NCBI RefSeq assembly: GCF_900769625.1
Contig: NZ_CAAGHK010000090.1
Location: 45,204-109,203 of the forward strand
Source: an uncultured Clostridium sp.
Lineage (GTDB): Bacteria; Bacillota; Clostridia; Clostridiales; Clostridiaceae
Reading direction: 5' to 3'
Length of the DNA: 64,000 nucleotides
Below, in pieces: positions 1 to 8,163 of this stretch. Both the position numbers and the translations under genes were made by a program. Positions within the stretch are counted from its first letter, which is position 1. Each line of letters starts with the position of its first letter. The notes under the pieces were generated by a model. It searched no databases. It was not told where the DNA came from and was given only the letters and a program-made list of their open reading frames with translations.

Positions 1-1
1 G

Positions 2-217
2 ATGTTATGTGTAACATTTACAGCATTAGTTCAGGCTTTAGTAGGAATCTTTAAGAAATTATTTGTAACTGGCGATTTTGTATTTCTTACAGATGGATTA
101 CAATTACTATTTGCAATTCTCTTGATTGTTCTTGGATTCATGGTTGCAGTTTCATGTTTCAAAAAGTTATTTGGAAAAACTACAAATAGTACTATGGAAG
201 CTAAGCCACAAGTTTAA
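2..217 (+). CDS. 3' end of a membrane carrier, probably carbon starvation protein CstA (partial)
   Basis: Only the last 71 codons are in the window; the reading frame is open at the left edge, so the ATG at 2 is not necessarily the start. The visible piece has a hydrophobic segment, a short loop, a second strongly hydrophobic segment (about residues 34-52) and a polar tail starting with a CFKKLFGK stretch, as at the C-terminus of a polytopic transporter. The loop and last helix resemble the C-terminal end of clostridial CstA-type peptide/pyruvate carriers, but this is recognition from a short fragment. A U-tailed hairpin follows at 316-353. Membrane carrier is fairly safe; CstA is a moderate guess. 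Confidence 0.45.
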   Translation: MLCVTFTALVQALVGIFKKLFVTGDFVFLTDGLQLLFAILLIVLGFMVAVSCFKKLFGKTTNSTMEAKPQV

Positions 218-218
218 A

Positions 219-275
219 CAATTGACAGTTAGCAATGAAGGATGAAATCTTTATAGATTTCTGTTGCTTAATAAA
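219..275 (+). repeat. Dispersed intergenic repeat, copy A
   Basis: The 23-nt core at 240-262 contains a small palindrome (GAAATCT-TTAT-AGATTTC). The same core, with two differences, is on the opposite strand at 47126-47148 inside the spoIIIA operon; both copies are flanked by a CAATTGA-type sequence. It lies in the untranslated region after the first gene. A MITE/REP-like dispersed element is inferred from the two copies. Confidence 0.55.
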
Positions 276-315
276 AGCTCATTATAGTAGATAATATAGA
301 TTATATGTTATAAAT

Positions 316-353
316 AAGAAGTCATGAATTAATATGGCTTCTTATTTTTTTTA
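316..353 (+). terminator. Rho-independent terminator after the partial carrier gene
   Basis: A 10-bp stem (316-325 with 334-343, one G-U pair) with an 8-nt loop is followed by a T-rich run at 345-353. It ends the transcript of the first gene and separates it from the peptidase remnant. Confidence 0.75.
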
Positions 354-357
354 TTAA

Positions 358-675
358 GAAAAGTTTGAAGCACAGAAAGAAACATATGGAGATGACCTTG
401 ATGTACAGTATCTTCATCCATATATGTGGATTTGGAAATCGCATTATTATGAGTCTGAATATAATTATTATAATTTTCCTTATGCTTTTGGATTATTATT
501 TGCAAGGGGTTTATATGCAATATATGAAAAACTCTTAATTATTACAGGGAAAAATGACCTTGAAGATATAACAAAGATAAGAGGTATTGATATAATAAAG
601 AAGGATTTCTGGAAAAATTGATTAAAGATAATTGAAGATGATATTGATTTATTTCTTAAATTAAGTAAAAAATAG
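358..675 (+). pseudogene. Decayed C-terminal remnant of an M3-family oligoendopeptidase (PepF-like)
   Basis: One frame from 358 encodes a recognisable C-terminal end of M3 oligoendopeptidase F: a QKETYG stretch, then YLHPYMWIWKSHYY, a YYNFPYAFGLLFA helix and a TGKNDLEDI segment. There is no start codon or catalytic HExxH region; the fragment begins straight after a terminator and an in-frame TAA. An in-frame TGA at 619-621 interrupts it, and the same frame goes on as LKIIEDDIDLFLKL to a TAG at 673-675, as the family's C-terminus does. Compared with my recollection of the family, about 12 residues are missing between YAIY and EKLL. So it is 5'-truncated, internally deleted and stopped: not functional. 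Confidence 0.8.
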
Positions 676-696
676 TAATGAGGTGAAATGTAAGAT

Positions 697-1242
697 ATGA
701 TGGAGACAATACAAAATATAGATACCAGTATATTACAATATATTCAGGAAAATTTAAGGGACCAATTTCTGGATAAGATAATGCCTGTTATAACATCCAT
801 GGGAAATTTAGCATTAATATGGATTATTTCGGGAATAATACTATTTTCGATGAAGAAATATCGGAAATATGGATGCATGTTATTTTTAGCATTAATTCTG
901 TGTGCTTTGATAGGCAATCTGACGTTGAAACCGCTTGTTGCACGTGTACGTCCTTTTAATGCATATCCATTGATTGATGGGATTTTGATAAAAGAGCCCA
1001 ATGATTATTCATTTCCATCAGGACATACAATGTGTTCATTTGCTCCGGCAGTAGTATTATTTTATTTTAATAAGAAAATTGGAATAATTGCTTTGATAGT
1101 AAGTATGTTAATTGCATTTTCAAGATTATATCTTTATGTACACTATCCTTCTGATGTTTTTGCGGGTATGGTTATTGGAATCATAAATGGAATAGCTGCA
1201 ATATTTATCGTGAAAACTATTACCATAAATTGTAAGATGTGA
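697..1242 (+). CDS. PAP2-family membrane phosphatase (undecaprenyl-diphosphatase/lipid phosphatase type)
   Basis: Predicted membrane phosphatase of 181 residues. The three catalytic PAP2 motifs are present in order: K78-x6-R85-P86, P107-S-G-H110 and S142-R143-x5-H149-x3-D153, with hydrophobic helices around and between them. The family (BcrC/PgpB/YodM) dephosphorylates undecaprenyl pyrophosphate or other lipid phosphates at the outer face of the membrane; which substrate cannot be read from sequence. The start is one of two adjacent ATG codons at 697/700, with GAGGTG about 12 bases upstream. It stands alone after the peptidase remnant, with no obvious partner gene. Confidence 0.88.
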   Translation: MMETIQNIDTSILQYIQENLRDQFLDKIMPVITSMGNLALIWIISGIILFSMKKYRKYGCMLFLALILCALIGNLTLKPLVARVRPFNAYPLIDGILIKEPNDYSFPSGHTMCSFAPAVVLFYFNKKIGIIALIVSMLIAFSRLYLYVHYPSDVFAGMVIGIINGIAAIFIVKTITINCKM

Positions 1243-1317
1243 TATGATATTATAGTGTCATTTGAGGGAGACAGTATTAAATAATGATATATGAGGGTTT
1301 GAGGTGATGAAAACATT

Positions 1318-1758
1318 ATGGTTAGTTTAAAATATCCAGCTTTATATAGTGATAATCTTGGATGTGATAAATGTTATGTTTATATGTCAAAGGAAAGCAT
1401 TGAGTTAAAAATCAGAGGATTCAGTTTTTATAGTGAAAATTATGATTTTGATTTTTATAGCAGAAATAAAAGTGAAGCGCAGAAGAACTTTTATTTAAAG
1501 GATAATGAACTTATAAATTATGTATTGGATATCAGAATAAAAATTCCGATGATTTACAATAATAAAAAACATATAGAAAAAGCAATTTTACGAATTGAAC
1601 GACAGAAGAATCTTTATAATAATATGATTATTATTGATAGGAAGGATATGAGTTGTCAAGCTATAGGAGTCAACTTTAAGAATCTTATTTTTAATCTGAA
1701 AAATAATCTTCCGGCAGGTTATGATATAGAAGACAATATTATATTAATAAATAATTAA
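1318..1758 (+). CDS. Hypothetical protein, 146 aa
   Basis: Not recognised. The product is a soluble-looking, mixed-charge protein rich in Tyr, Asn and Ile with no signal peptide or membrane helix. A pair of cysteines (CDKC) lies near residue 16-19; there is no other obvious motif. The ATG at 1318 is preceded by GAGGTG with a long 11-12 base spacer. It is followed 81 bases later by another unknown gene. Base composition matches its surroundings. A real gene is likely because the frame is long in a stop-rich AT background and has a ribosome binding site. Confidence 0.6.
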   Translation: MVSLKYPALYSDNLGCDKCYVYMSKESIELKIRGFSFYSENYDFDFYSRNKSEAQKNFYLKDNELINYVLDIRIKIPMIYNNKKHIEKAILRIERQKNLYNNMIIIDRKDMSCQAIGVNFKNLIFNLKNNLPAGYDIEDNIILINN

Positions 1759-1839
1759 TATTTATTAATATAATATATTGTAGAAAAAAATCAGAAAATA
1801 GGATATAATGTGATTAATATCATGTAAGGAGGGAGATTA

Positions 1840-2304
1840 ATGGCTTATAATGTTATTGATATTATAGAAAAGACAGTTAAAATAGAAGAAAAAAGGATAT
1901 TGATGATAAATGAATTGATAGATGAAAATATGAATCTCCCAACTATAAATCTGTTAGGAAAAGTTTTTGAAAAAGAAAGTCGTAAAATAATTAAATATTG
2001 TAAACAGATACAATCAGAAATCAGCAATATAGAACTAGAGGAGATTGACTTTAGAACATATGATAAAATATCTTTTTTGATTTATGAATTTTGCAATAAG
2101 ATGTATATGCCAGCTGTTAAAACGCCAAAGGAATATCTACATAATACATTGAGAATGGCTGGTGATGAACTTGCTCTTTTTATTGATATTCAGGGAAGGC
2201 TTGTAAATAATTCAAATAATGCAAATGGAATAACTTATGATGTATTGTCTAGGATAATTTCAAATTTAAAAAATCATGTTGAGAGTATCAGTAAAGTCGT
2301 ATAA
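1840..2304 (+). CDS. Hypothetical helical protein, 154 aa
   Basis: Not recognised. The ATG at 1840 has an excellent AGGAGGG site nine bases upstream. The predicted product is almost all amphipathic helix (EKTVKIEEKR, then several Leu/Ile-heptad-like stretches), without membrane segments or cysteine motifs apart from two isolated cysteines. It could be a four-helix-bundle regulator or small partner protein, but nothing supports a specific role. A hairpin terminator at 2392-2430 ends the transcript. Confidence 0.65.
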   Translation: MAYNVIDIIEKTVKIEEKRILMINELIDENMNLPTINLLGKVFEKESRKIIKYCKQIQSEISNIELEEIDFRTYDKISFLIYEFCNKMYMPAVKTPKEYLHNTLRMAGDELALFIDIQGRLVNNSNNANGITYDVLSRIISNLKNHVESISKVV

Positions 2305-2391
2305 AGTTAAAATAATTGATTAAAAACAAAAAACTATTGTAAAATCATATTAATAACTTTAAAATATAAATAGAATTAATAACGCAAAGGA

Positions 2392-2430
2392 GCGTATCAA
2401 TAATTTTGGATTATTTGATATGCTTTTTTT
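2392..2430 (+). terminator. Rho-independent terminator after the 154-aa gene
   Basis: Left arm 2392-2400 pairs with 2415-2423 (nine pairs, one G-U), followed by seven T residues at 2424-2430. Confidence 0.75.
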
Positions 2431-2469
2431 GCTTATTTTGAATATATTTTTAGAAATAGAGGGTATAGT

Positions 2470-2916
2470 ATGGATAAAATAGATTATAAAATTATAGAGC
2501 TGCTTCAGGAAAATGCAAGATATCCATTGAAACATCTTGCAGAAGAAGTATTTTTATCAACACCGGCAGTTTCAGCTCGTATTGAAAAGCTGGAAGAGGC
2601 AGGTGTAATTACAGGTTATTCTGCTCAGCTGGATCCGTTGAAATTAGGGTATAATATTAAAGCATTTATCAATTTAGAGATGTCTCCTAAACAAAAAGTT
2701 GAGTTTTACCCATTCATCGCTGCATGTCCAAATGTTTTAGAATGTAATTGTGTAACTGGAAAATATTCAATGCTTATCAAAGTTGCCTATCATACGACGC
2801 TTGAGCTTGATACGTTTATCGGTGAACTGCAGAAATTTGGTAATACAGAAACGCAGATTGTCTTTTCAACTGCTGTCGAGCATAGAGGTATAAGTCTGAA
2901 ATCGGAATGTGAATAG
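2470..2916 (+). CDS. Lrp/AsnC family transcriptional regulator
   Basis: A 148-residue protein with the Lrp/AsnC layout: an N-terminal winged helix-turn-helix beginning MDKIDYKIIELLQENAR, with recognition helix region STPAVSARIEKLEEAGVI (about residues 28-45), then a C-terminal RAM/effector domain (about 62-140). The family forms octameric rings that sense amino acids. GAGGG lies eight bases before the ATG. It is monocistronic by position: a terminator precedes it and a long gene-poor stretch follows, so its target genes are not evident here. Confidence 0.93.
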   Translation: MDKIDYKIIELLQENARYPLKHLAEEVFLSTPAVSARIEKLEEAGVITGYSAQLDPLKLGYNIKAFINLEMSPKQKVEFYPFIAACPNVLECNCVTGKYSMLIKVAYHTTLELDTFIGELQKFGNTETQIVFSTAVEHRGISLKSECE

Positions 2917-3270
2917 TACATTTGTTATGGTATAATGTTCTTATTTAATGAGATAATTACGCTGATAATATAAGATTATTATAAATAGAGGGATAGAGTA
3001 GTGGAGTACATAAAAAAGATATTTGAGTTTATTTATAAATTATTAGAAATTGATATTGTCAGGATAGTTTTTTTCAATGATTACAGTTTTGTGTATGTGT
3101 GTTTTTGTATATAAGATTATATGTTGAAATATATAAAGGATATCAATTAAGTAATAAAACAGTAGCTTGTCTCATAAACTTATATTAGTGAAATATTGAC
3201 TAATAATCTGCTGTGATAAATTTATACAAAGCAGATTATTATGTCTGAATAAATATAAGGAGGAGATATT
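2917..3270. other. Gene-poor stretch with a doubtful 37-codon ORF and a hairpin
   Basis: No convincing gene. A 37-codon frame starts with GTG at 3001 (GAGGG upstream) and ends at 3114; its first half is amphipathic and its second half hydrophobic, so it may be a relic or a tiny membrane peptide. A perfect 11-bp inverted repeat (3202-3212 with 3230-3240) lies just before the ribosome binding site of the next gene. It lacks a clear T run, so it may be a weak terminator or a leader structure. Confidence 0.4.
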
Positions 3271-3501
3271 GTGACTGAGTATGAAGAAAAGCTTAATGAA
3301 AATAAGAACATAATACTGAGAAACATAGAACAGGGAAAACAGGCTGGAGTAAGTAAAGTGTCTGCTGTTTTTGCTGTAAGCAAGCGTGATGAACTGCGCA
3401 AGAATATGGTTACAGATCTGGCTGTATGGCTGTTAACAAATGGGTATAAGGTATCGTTGAAAGAAGGAGAGTTGGAGATATTGACCATAGAATGGGAATA
3501 A
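3271..3501 (+). CDS. Hypothetical small protein, 76 aa
   Basis: Not recognised. A GTG start at 3271 follows AGGAGGAG with good spacing. The product is a charged helical N-terminal half (MTEYEEKLNENKN), a central VSKVSAVFAVSKRDEL stretch and a C-terminal segment that looks like a small beta hairpin (YKVSLKEGELEILTIEW). No membrane segment. The hairpin at 3612-3644 ends it, so it is transcribed alone. Confidence 0.6.
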   Translation: MTEYEEKLNENKNIILRNIEQGKQAGVSKVSAVFAVSKRDELRKNMVTDLAVWLLTNGYKVSLKEGELEILTIEWE

Positions 3502-3611
3502 ATTATCTGCAATTAACATATTAGATTAAAGATGTTGATAATCTTTGTATATCTTACATATACTAAAAGATATACTTTTAATTTTAGTCTTAAGTTTAGA
3601 ATTTAAATAAT

Positions 3612-3647
3612 AAGGACAATTTCATTATATATAAAATTGTCCTTTAT
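3612..3647 (+). terminator. Hairpin terminator between the 76-aa gene and the flavoprotein
   Basis: A perfect 11-bp stem (3612-3622 with 3634-3644) with an 11-nt loop; the right arm ends in CCTTTATT. It overlaps a possible upstream extension of the next frame, which supports the downstream start at 3709. Confidence 0.6.
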
Positions 3648-3708
3648 TAAGTTTGCAATTTTTAATATAATATTTAAAAAAGTCAGTACTTCAGGAGGAT
3701 TTACAGTA

Positions 3709-4581
3709 ATGAATGAAAGATATGATGTAGCTATAATCGGAAGTGGACCAGCAGGTCTGTCGGCAGCATTGAATGCATCAATAAGAAAAAAGAAATTTAT
3801 TATTTTTGGAAATAAGGATTTTAGCGGTAAATTAATAAAAGCACAAAAAATAAATAATTATCTTGGAATGTATGGAATGAGTGGACTAGAAATTAAAGAG
3901 AAGTTTGAAAATCACATCAGAGCAATGGGCATAGAAATTACTGATGAGAGAATAAATAATGTTTATTCAATGGGAGATTATTTTACATTGATGGCTAATG
4001 ATAAGATGTATGAGGCATCAACCGTAATTCTTGCTACAGGAGTAAATTTCGGCAGACCATTTGCAGGAGAAGAGGAACTGCTTGGAAAAGGTGTGGGATA
4101 TTGTGCAACATGTGATGCACCTTTATATAAAAATAAGGTTGTCACAATAATTGCATATAGCAAAAAAGAAGAAGATGAAGCAAACTATGTAAGCACTATT
4201 GCATCAAAAGTATATTATATACCTATGTATTCAGAAAATGTGGAAGTCGACAGCAGTATAGAAATTATTAAAGGAATACCGCTGAAGATAGAGGGGGAAG
4301 AGAAAGTTGAAAGAGTTATCCTTAAAGATAGAAAAATTGAAACAGAAGGTGTGTTTATACTGAGAGAAAGCGTATCACCAGGACAGCTTGTTCCAGGATT
4401 AAAAATAACTGATAATCATGTGGAAGTGGATAGACTTATGAGAACTAATATTGAAGGATGTTTTGCAGCAGGAGATATTGTAGGTGTTCCATATCAATAT
4501 ATTAAAGCAGCGGGTGAAGGTAATATTGCAGCACTGTCAGCGGTTTCATATTTGGATAATTTGAATAAAAAAATAAGGTAA
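3709..4581 (+). CDS. Thioredoxin-reductase-like flavoprotein without NADPH motif; candidate ferredoxin-linked reductase (FFTR)
   Basis: A 290-residue two-domain flavoprotein. The FAD dinucleotide-binding motif GSGPAG is at 11-16, the redox-active pair is C132-A-T-C135 in a YCATCDAPLY context, and the second FAD motif (GCFAAGDIVG) is near the C-terminus, as in low-molecular-weight thioredoxin reductase. At the place of the usual NADPH GGGxSA motif it reads IIAYSKKEEDEANY, and the usual HRR pair is replaced by IPMYSEN, so canonical NADPH binding looks lost. Clostridia are known to have ferredoxin-linked, pyridine-nucleotide-independent thioredoxin reductases (FFTR), which this fits. The start at 3709 has AGGAGG nine bases upstream; a TTG 72 bases earlier lies inside the terminator and is unlikely. 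No thioredoxin gene is adjacent. Confidence 0.85.
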   Translation: MNERYDVAIIGSGPAGLSAALNASIRKKKFIIFGNKDFSGKLIKAQKINNYLGMYGMSGLEIKEKFENHIRAMGIEITDERINNVYSMGDYFTLMANDKMYEASTVILATGVNFGRPFAGEEELLGKGVGYCATCDAPLYKNKVVTIIAYSKKEEDEANYVSTIASKVYYIPMYSENVEVDSSIEIIKGIPLKIEGEEKVERVILKDRKIETEGVFILRESVSPGQLVPGLKITDNHVEVDRLMRTNIEGCFAAGDIVGVPYQYIKAAGEGNIAALSAVSYLDNLNKKIR

Positions 4582-4591
4582 AATGGTTTAG

Positions 4592-4630
4592 AAAAGCTAT
4601 CGGTAATTATTTAATTACCGATAGCTTTTT
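4592..4630 (+). terminator. Strong terminator between the flavoprotein and the dynamin-like operon
   Basis: A perfect 18-bp inverted repeat (4592-4609 with 4612-4629) with a 2-nt loop, ending in a T run. The left arm starts with AAAAG, so it could also work on the other strand. Confidence 0.85.
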
Positions 4631-4729
4631 ATAGAATGATAGTAGTTATATTAAGTTATATTAGATAAATGAATCCGATTATGCTAATATAGAATTAATG
4701 ATAGATAATATTATTTATGGAGATAACTT

Positions 4730-7339
4730 ATGGAAAAAGATAATTATATTTTAAATATAATAAATGATATAACAGAAGTATTACAAAAAAATGATTATAC
4801 ACGAGAAAGATATGCCAATGATGTTGAGTGGCTTAATGAAAAGGCTGGCTTTGTAAAGAAAAATATTGTACGTGTAGCTATCATGGGAATAACAAGCAGT
4901 GGAAAATCAACACTTGTCAATACGATGCTGCAGGAAAAATTACTGCCAGTTGCAATAAAACCGAGTTCAAGTATCATAATAACCTGCTCTAGGGGAAAGG
5001 AAAGGCAGGCTGTTATATATTTTAATGATAAAAATCCAATATGCTTAAAAGGTGAAGAACTCAATGAAGAAAATATTGGCATGTATTGTGATGAGAGCAA
5101 AAATCCAGAAAATGGGCTTGGAGTAGTACAAATTGATATAACAACACCTGTTTTTATGCTCGATGAAAATATAAATATTATTGATAGTCCGGGACTTGAT
5201 GCCTGTGGATTGGAAATTCATGAAAAAGTCACAATGGAAATTCTCCTTCCGACAATAGATGTCTGTTTATTTTTAACAACTGTTAAAGCTAATAGTGATG
5301 AAATAAACTCAGAAAAGATACGGATTATACATCGAAGAGGAAAACAAATAGTACTGGTACAGAACATGATTGATTCGGTTGAAGAAAAAATAGGCAAAAA
5401 TGGTATTGTTGAAGAAAGCAGGATAGAAATTCTTCGCAAACATAAAAAAAGAGGAGAAAATCTTTTAAATAGTGTTGTAAATAATCTTAAAAATGAAAAT
5501 AGAATTGGTTATGAAGAATGTGAAGATGTTTCAGGAAAGAACTTTGAAGTGGTGCAGATTTCAGCATTAAATGCTTTAAAGGGAATACTGGAGAAAAATG
5601 AGAAATTATATGAAGAGTCAAATTTTAATGAATTTATTAAGAGCATTAAAAATTGCGTTTCCAGAGTTTCACCTCGAATAACAAGACAGAGGGAAATAAG
5701 CATTATAAGCAAAATTGAAAGCATAATAAAAACTGACCGAAAGATAATTGATGAAAGTATAGGCAGGCAGAGTATAAATAATGAGGGCGTGACTAAAAAG
5801 GATATTGATGATACATTCAGAAATTTTAAAAGATTAAAGGACGAAGTTGCTTTAAAGATTGAAAGTGTTGATGGCATATTATATGAATGTATAAATGATA
5901 TAAAAAAAGAGGAAGATTATGATTTAAATACATATAGCAGAATCATTGAGAGGATTAATAAGGAAAATGAATCAATTGAAGAAGAAATCCTCCTGACAAT
6001 AAAAGCATGTGAGTACAAGAAAAATGAACTATATAAGAAACTGAATATGGATGTTATCTATAGCTATGCACTTCCAAGCATGAATTATGAGAATGTACAG
6101 ATTATGCATAAGTATCAGGTGAAGACAGAAAAGATAAAGAAGGATGGTGTATTAAATAAGGGGAAAAGGCTATTTTCAAATGTTTTTGATAAAACCTGGG
6201 GATATGAAGAAAAGATAAAGGATGAAAAGATAATTGATAAAGGAGCTACAATAAAGAAACTAGAAAGTGTATGTGACGTGAATCGAGTTAAATATGTAAG
6301 CATACTAAAAGAATGGACAAAGCAATATACAAGATCAATTAATCTTTTTTATAATGAAGTGAGCAGACGTGAAAAAGATTTGATGGAAAAGAAGAATCAG
6401 GGAATAGATCTTACAAATATTGAAGATATATTTAACGAACTTGAAAAAATCAGGGATATACTTGTTTTAAGAAGAAAACCTACACAAGAGGAAATTGAGG
6501 AAGCAGCACTGGCTAATGATAGTGTAATACTAAATCCTCTTGATAATAATGAAAGCTTCAAGAATGTCGAGGTGTATTTAAAGCGTAATGCTTATAATAT
6601 GTATAAGATAACTAACAGTATATGCGAAAAGAATTATCTGCTTGTAGGAAAATATATGAACAAGGAAGCGGATAATATTCTTAAAGAAAAATGCCTTGAT
6701 TTATTCTGGACGTGGAATGAAGATGCGGCAGCAAGGTTTATTGCCAGAATGTATGGTATTTATTTATCAGACAATGAAATTATGGAATTGAAAGATAAAG
6801 GCATCTACAGATATAATAATATTGTAGTTGTTTATGAAAACAATATTAATAAAATAAGCCTTTACGAAAAACTACGTTCTATTTATGGAGAAAAATTTAA
6901 TGTATATCTAATATTTAACGGAATTCAGATTGCTAATTCTGAAAAGTACATTCTGAATAATGTTAATTTAAGAGAATTTACTGAATATAATCACCTTATT
7001 ATAAATCCTGTGATTGATTCATATAAGGAATTTTCTACAGAGAAAAATATTAAAGAACTGCTTTTTGAAGTTTTTCATCTTCAGAGAAAGATAATGAGTA
7101 AATTTGAAAAAGCTGAGTGTGGGAAAGTTATTATAAATTCAAAAAATCCAGTATATAATATGGCACTTATTGAGTGTCAAAATCAGCAAAGTTTTGTAAT
7201 AAGTACTTACAAGAATATTAAAGAAAAAATTATCGGAAATTTAATGGCAAGAGGAAATGAGGAAAAAGAAACGTTAGAAGAAATATTAAGCTTTTTCTTA
7301 GAAAATGGGAAGAATATGGAGGATAACCATGGAAGATAA
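4730..7339 (+). CDS. Dynamin-like large GTPase, 869 aa (first gene of a four-gene operon)
   Basis: Predicted large GTPase of the bacterial dynamin-like type. The P-loop GITSSGKST is at 53-61, the G3 motif DSPG at 152-155 and a G4-like QNMID at 211-215, where the canonical (N/T)KxD lysine is replaced by Met. After the G domain comes a long, highly charged helical region (about 330-610), then a C-terminal part (about 660-860) with alternating strands and helices that could be a second, degenerate domain. No membrane helix was seen. The ATG at 4730 follows GGAGATAACTT. It is first in an operon with a coiled-coil protein and two more GTPases; the next gene overlaps its end by 11 bases. Dynamin-like proteins bind and remodel membranes; the actual role here is unknown. 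Confidence 0.82.
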   Translation: MEKDNYILNIINDITEVLQKNDYTRERYANDVEWLNEKAGFVKKNIVRVAIMGITSSGKSTLVNTMLQEKLLPVAIKPSSSIIITCSRGKERQAVIYFNDKNPICLKGEELNEENIGMYCDESKNPENGLGVVQIDITTPVFMLDENINIIDSPGLDACGLEIHEKVTMEILLPTIDVCLFLTTVKANSDEINSEKIRIIHRRGKQIVLVQNMIDSVEEKIGKNGIVEESRIEILRKHKKRGENLLNSVVNNLKNENRIGYEECEDVSGKNFEVVQISALNALKGILEKNEKLYEESNFNEFIKSIKNCVSRVSPRITRQREISIISKIESIIKTDRKIIDESIGRQSINNEGVTKKDIDDTFRNFKRLKDEVALKIESVDGILYECINDIKKEEDYDLNTYSRIIERINKENESIEEEILLTIKACEYKKNELYKKLNMDVIYSYALPSMNYENVQIMHKYQVKTEKIKKDGVLNKGKRLFSNVFDKTWGYEEKIKDEKIIDKGATIKKLESVCDVNRVKYVSILKEWTKQYTRSINLFYNEVSRREKDLMEKKNQGIDLTNIEDIFNELEKIRDILVLRRKPTQEEIEEAALANDSVILNPLDNNESFKNVEVYLKRNAYNMYKITNSICEKNYLLVGKYMNKEADNILKEKCLDLFWTWNEDAAARFIARMYGIYLSDNEIMELKDKGIYRYNNIVVVYENNINKISLYEKLRSIYGEKFNVYLIFNGIQIANSEKYILNNVNLREFTEYNHLIINPVIDSYKEFSTEKNIKELLFEVFHLQRKIMSKFEKAECGKVIINSKNPVYNMALIECQNQQSFVISTYKNIKEKIIGNLMARGNEEKETLEEILSFFLENGKNMEDNHGR

Positions 7340-8135
7340 ATCTATATTAATACAATGTGATGAAATGACAAAAAATATGATGGAAGAACTTCAGGAAGAT
7401 ATGACAGAATCGCTGATGAAAGTTTCTAAAACAATGACAGCCGAAGTTATTGGAAAGATAAAGCCTATGGAGAAAAAAATACATGAATTAAAAAAGGAAT
7501 TAGGTGATTTTCTTGACGATAATGATGAGTTTCAGGAGATGGTGGAAAATCTCAGTGGAAGTGTTGACAGTATAATAAAAAGTATTGAAAATGCAATAAA
7601 GTCTTCTATCATGACGATGATGAATGAACACAGCAGTATTGTCGATGGCCACAATAAAATGATCAGTGAGAATTTACATAAATTGATAGAAGATACGCAA
7701 AGTATAAAAGAACGTCTTGATAACTCAAATAATATTATCTTCGAAGAAATTAAAAAAATAGATTCAAAGATTGATGATAGGACATTTGAACAGCTGGAAG
7801 AAAAGCTTGCTATTTTAGGAGTAAAAGTAGTAAAAGATGCTGCCAGGAATAAAAATGAGGTTTTAGAAAAGATTAACAGTCTTAATACTGAAAAATTAGA
7901 AGAAAAGATGCATGAACTTGAACAGGAAATGGAAAGTAACTTTTCCAGTAGCAAATCATTGATGACTGAGAAGTTTAAGGGATTGAGTGACAAGCTTGAT
8001 GAAAAGGAACTTTTGATAAAAACTATTCATGTATATGAAAATGAGATTAGCGCAAAGATTAAAAGAATACAGGAAGAGATTGAGTGGAGCAATAGACCAT
8101 TCTTTTCAAGAATCTTTGGTAGGAAAAGAGATTAG
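7329..8135 (+). CDS. Coiled-coil partner protein of the dynamin-like operon, 268 aa
   Basis: Not a GTPase: no P-loop. Nearly the whole chain is predicted long helix with heptad-like Leu/Ile/Met spacing and many Glu/Lys residues, then ends in a compact basic-aromatic tail, WSNRPFFSRIFGRKRD, which may bind a membrane or partner. The start at 7329 has GGAGG six bases upstream; an in-frame ATG at 7305 lacks such a site. It overlaps the upstream GTPase gene by 11 bases, and the next GTPase starts 28 bases after it, so co-expression and translational coupling are likely. A scaffold or adaptor linking the GTPases is inference. Confidence 0.75.
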   Translation: MEDKSILIQCDEMTKNMMEELQEDMTESLMKVSKTMTAEVIGKIKPMEKKIHELKKELGDFLDDNDEFQEMVENLSGSVDSIIKSIENAIKSSIMTMMNEHSSIVDGHNKMISENLHKLIEDTQSIKERLDNSNNIIFEEIKKIDSKIDDRTFEQLEEKLAILGVKVVKDAARNKNEVLEKINSLNTEKLEEKMHELEQEMESNFSSSKSLMTEKFKGLSDKLDEKELLIKTIHVYENEISAKIKRIQEEIEWSNRPFFSRIFGRKRD

Positions 8136-8163
8136 GTTTAAGGATAAAGAGGAGAGGAAAGTA

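Noticed and set aside
3001..3114. 37-codon ORF with GTG start
   Set aside because: A weak GAGGG precedes it, but the sequence has no recognisable pattern and the end is low-complexity hydrophobic; reported only within the gene-poor stretch.
3637..3708. Upstream extension of the flavoprotein with a TTG start
   Set aside because: It begins inside a terminator hairpin and ends in the AGGAGG that serves the ATG at 3709; the protein from 3709 starts right at the FAD domain as usual.
8029..8163. Extension of the third dynamin-operon gene into the coiled-coil gene
   Set aside because: The extension has no ribosome site and overlaps a real gene in another frame; AGGAGAGG before 8164 fixes the start.
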